A stretch of DNA of 64,000 nt, from positions 1 through 64,000 of the forward strand of contig CACKWP010000004.1 in assembly GCA_902603945.1 (NCBI GenBank), in the 5' to 3' direction. Every line of letters starts with the position of its first letter. Positions within the stretch are counted from its first letter, which is position 1. Below, piece after piece: positions 63,516-64,000 of the stretch. Both the position numbers and the translations under genes were made by a program. Under the pieces are notes generated by a model. The model saw only the letters and a list, made by a program, of their open reading frames with translations. It searched no databases and had not been told where the DNA came from. Source of the stretch: an uncultured Pelagibacteraceae bacterium (GTDB lineage: Bacteria; Pseudomonadota; Alphaproteobacteria; Pelagibacterales; Pelagibacteraceae).

Positions 63516-64000
63516 ATGAATAAAAATGGAAAAATTACACAAATAATTGGGGCAGTAGTTGACGTAAATTTTGATGCCAATCTACCAGAAATTTATACTG
63601 CACTTGAAGTCAAAAATTCTGGAAACAACTTAATTCTAGAAGTAGCTCAACATTTAGGAGAGAATGATGTGAGGACAATAGCAATGGATGCAACTGAGGG
63701 TCTCAAAAGAGGTGATGAGGTGATTAATACAGGTGCACCAATAAGTGTTCCTGTTGGACCAGAAACATTAGGAAGAATTATCAATGTGGTTGGTGAGTCT
63801 ATAGATGAAAAAGGTGCAGTAAAAACAAAAGAAAAATGGCCTATTCACAGAGCAGCACCTAAATTTACCGACCAAGCAACAGAAACTGAGCAGCTAGTTA
63901 CAGGTATTAAAGTAATCGATCTTCTTGCTCCGTATGCGAAAGGTGGAAAAATTGGTTTATTTGGAGGAGCAGGTGTCGGAAAGACTGTGACTATAATGGA
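63516..64000 (+). CDS. atpD: ATP synthase F1 beta subunit, 5' part only
   Basis: The ATG at 63516 opens a frame that reads to the right edge (about 161 residues) and is absent from the ORF track because it is partial. The start [18 protein letters not shown], then [40 protein letters not shown] and the Walker [13 protein letters not shown] identify the catalytic beta subunit. The rest, and probably atpC, lie beyond the window. Confidence 0.97.
   Translation, partial: MNKNGKITQIIGAVVDVNFDANLPEIYTALEVKNSGNNLILEVAQHLGENDVRTIAMDATEGLKRGDEVINTGAPISVPVGPETLGRIINVVGESIDEKGAVKTKEKWPIHRAAPKFTDQATETEQLVTGIKVIDLLAPYAKGGKIGLFGGAGVGKTVTIM

Overview
This window looks like a chromosomal segment of an AT-rich, streamlined alphaproteobacterium, most likely the SAR11 clade (Pelagibacterales). 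The reasons are the strongly AT-rich sequence with Lys/Asn/Ile/Phe-rich proteins, very short or overlapping gene junctions (no gene-free gap exceeds about 180 bases), and alphaproteobacterial families and gene orders: DUF2794, IalB, rplS-leuCDB, sdhCDAB-mdh-sucCDAB-lpd, and priA next to atpHAGD. I see no phage, transposon, CRISPR, rRNA or tRNA gene. The taxonomic call is inference from content and order, not from a marker-gene search.

Layout. 1-4.1 kb: a solute:sodium symporter with its DUF4212 small subunit, an unknown conserved gene and acetyl-CoA synthetase (acetate uptake and activation). 4.1-9.5 kb: EVE-domain protein, tsaD, hemCD, an MscS channel whose 5' end looks frameshifted, YggT and folD. 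9.5-14.4 kb: a mostly minus-strand run (PsiE, argG, IalB, aldo/keto reductase, DUF2794, YciB) with one plus-strand Bax-inhibitor-like gene. 14.4-19.6 kb: hspQ, then a cytochrome c maturation operon ccmCDEFGH preceded by a structured non-coding stretch, then a PagL-like outer-membrane protein. 19.6-27 kb: an alpha-hydroxy acid oxidase, an aminotransferase, glycolate oxidase glcDEF and a glyoxylate-reductase-type dehydrogenase. 27-33.4 kb: a TRAP transporter (Tat-exported binding protein, a strong terminator-like hairpin, then DctQ and DctM), an amidase, a small membrane protein, an EamA transporter and an alpha/beta hydrolase. 33.4-38.4 kb: ftsY and dapF facing ffh across a leader with three hairpins, then rpsP-trmD-rplS with rimM missing from its usual place. 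38.4-42.6 kb: leuCDB and asd. 42.6-58.5 kb: the TCA cluster sdhCDAB, mmsA, mdh, sucCDAB and lpd, interrupted between mdh and sucC by two convergent glycosyltransferase-type genes. 58.5-64 kb: priA and the F1 ATP synthase genes atpH, atpA, atpG and the start of atpD.

Most of the window is core metabolism of an aerobic heterotroph using small organic acids: acetate, glycolate/lactate and TRAP-imported compounds feed acetyl-CoA, glyoxylate and the TCA cycle, and electrons pass to the respiratory chain (ccm, sdh) and ATP synthase. I did not find an obviously new multi-gene system. The best leads are two structured RNA candidates (upstream of ccmC and of ffh), highly charged low-complexity extensions on Acs, RpsP and RplS, the mscS frameshift, an SdhD lacking the usual heme-ligand histidine, and the two-gene insertion in the TCA operon.
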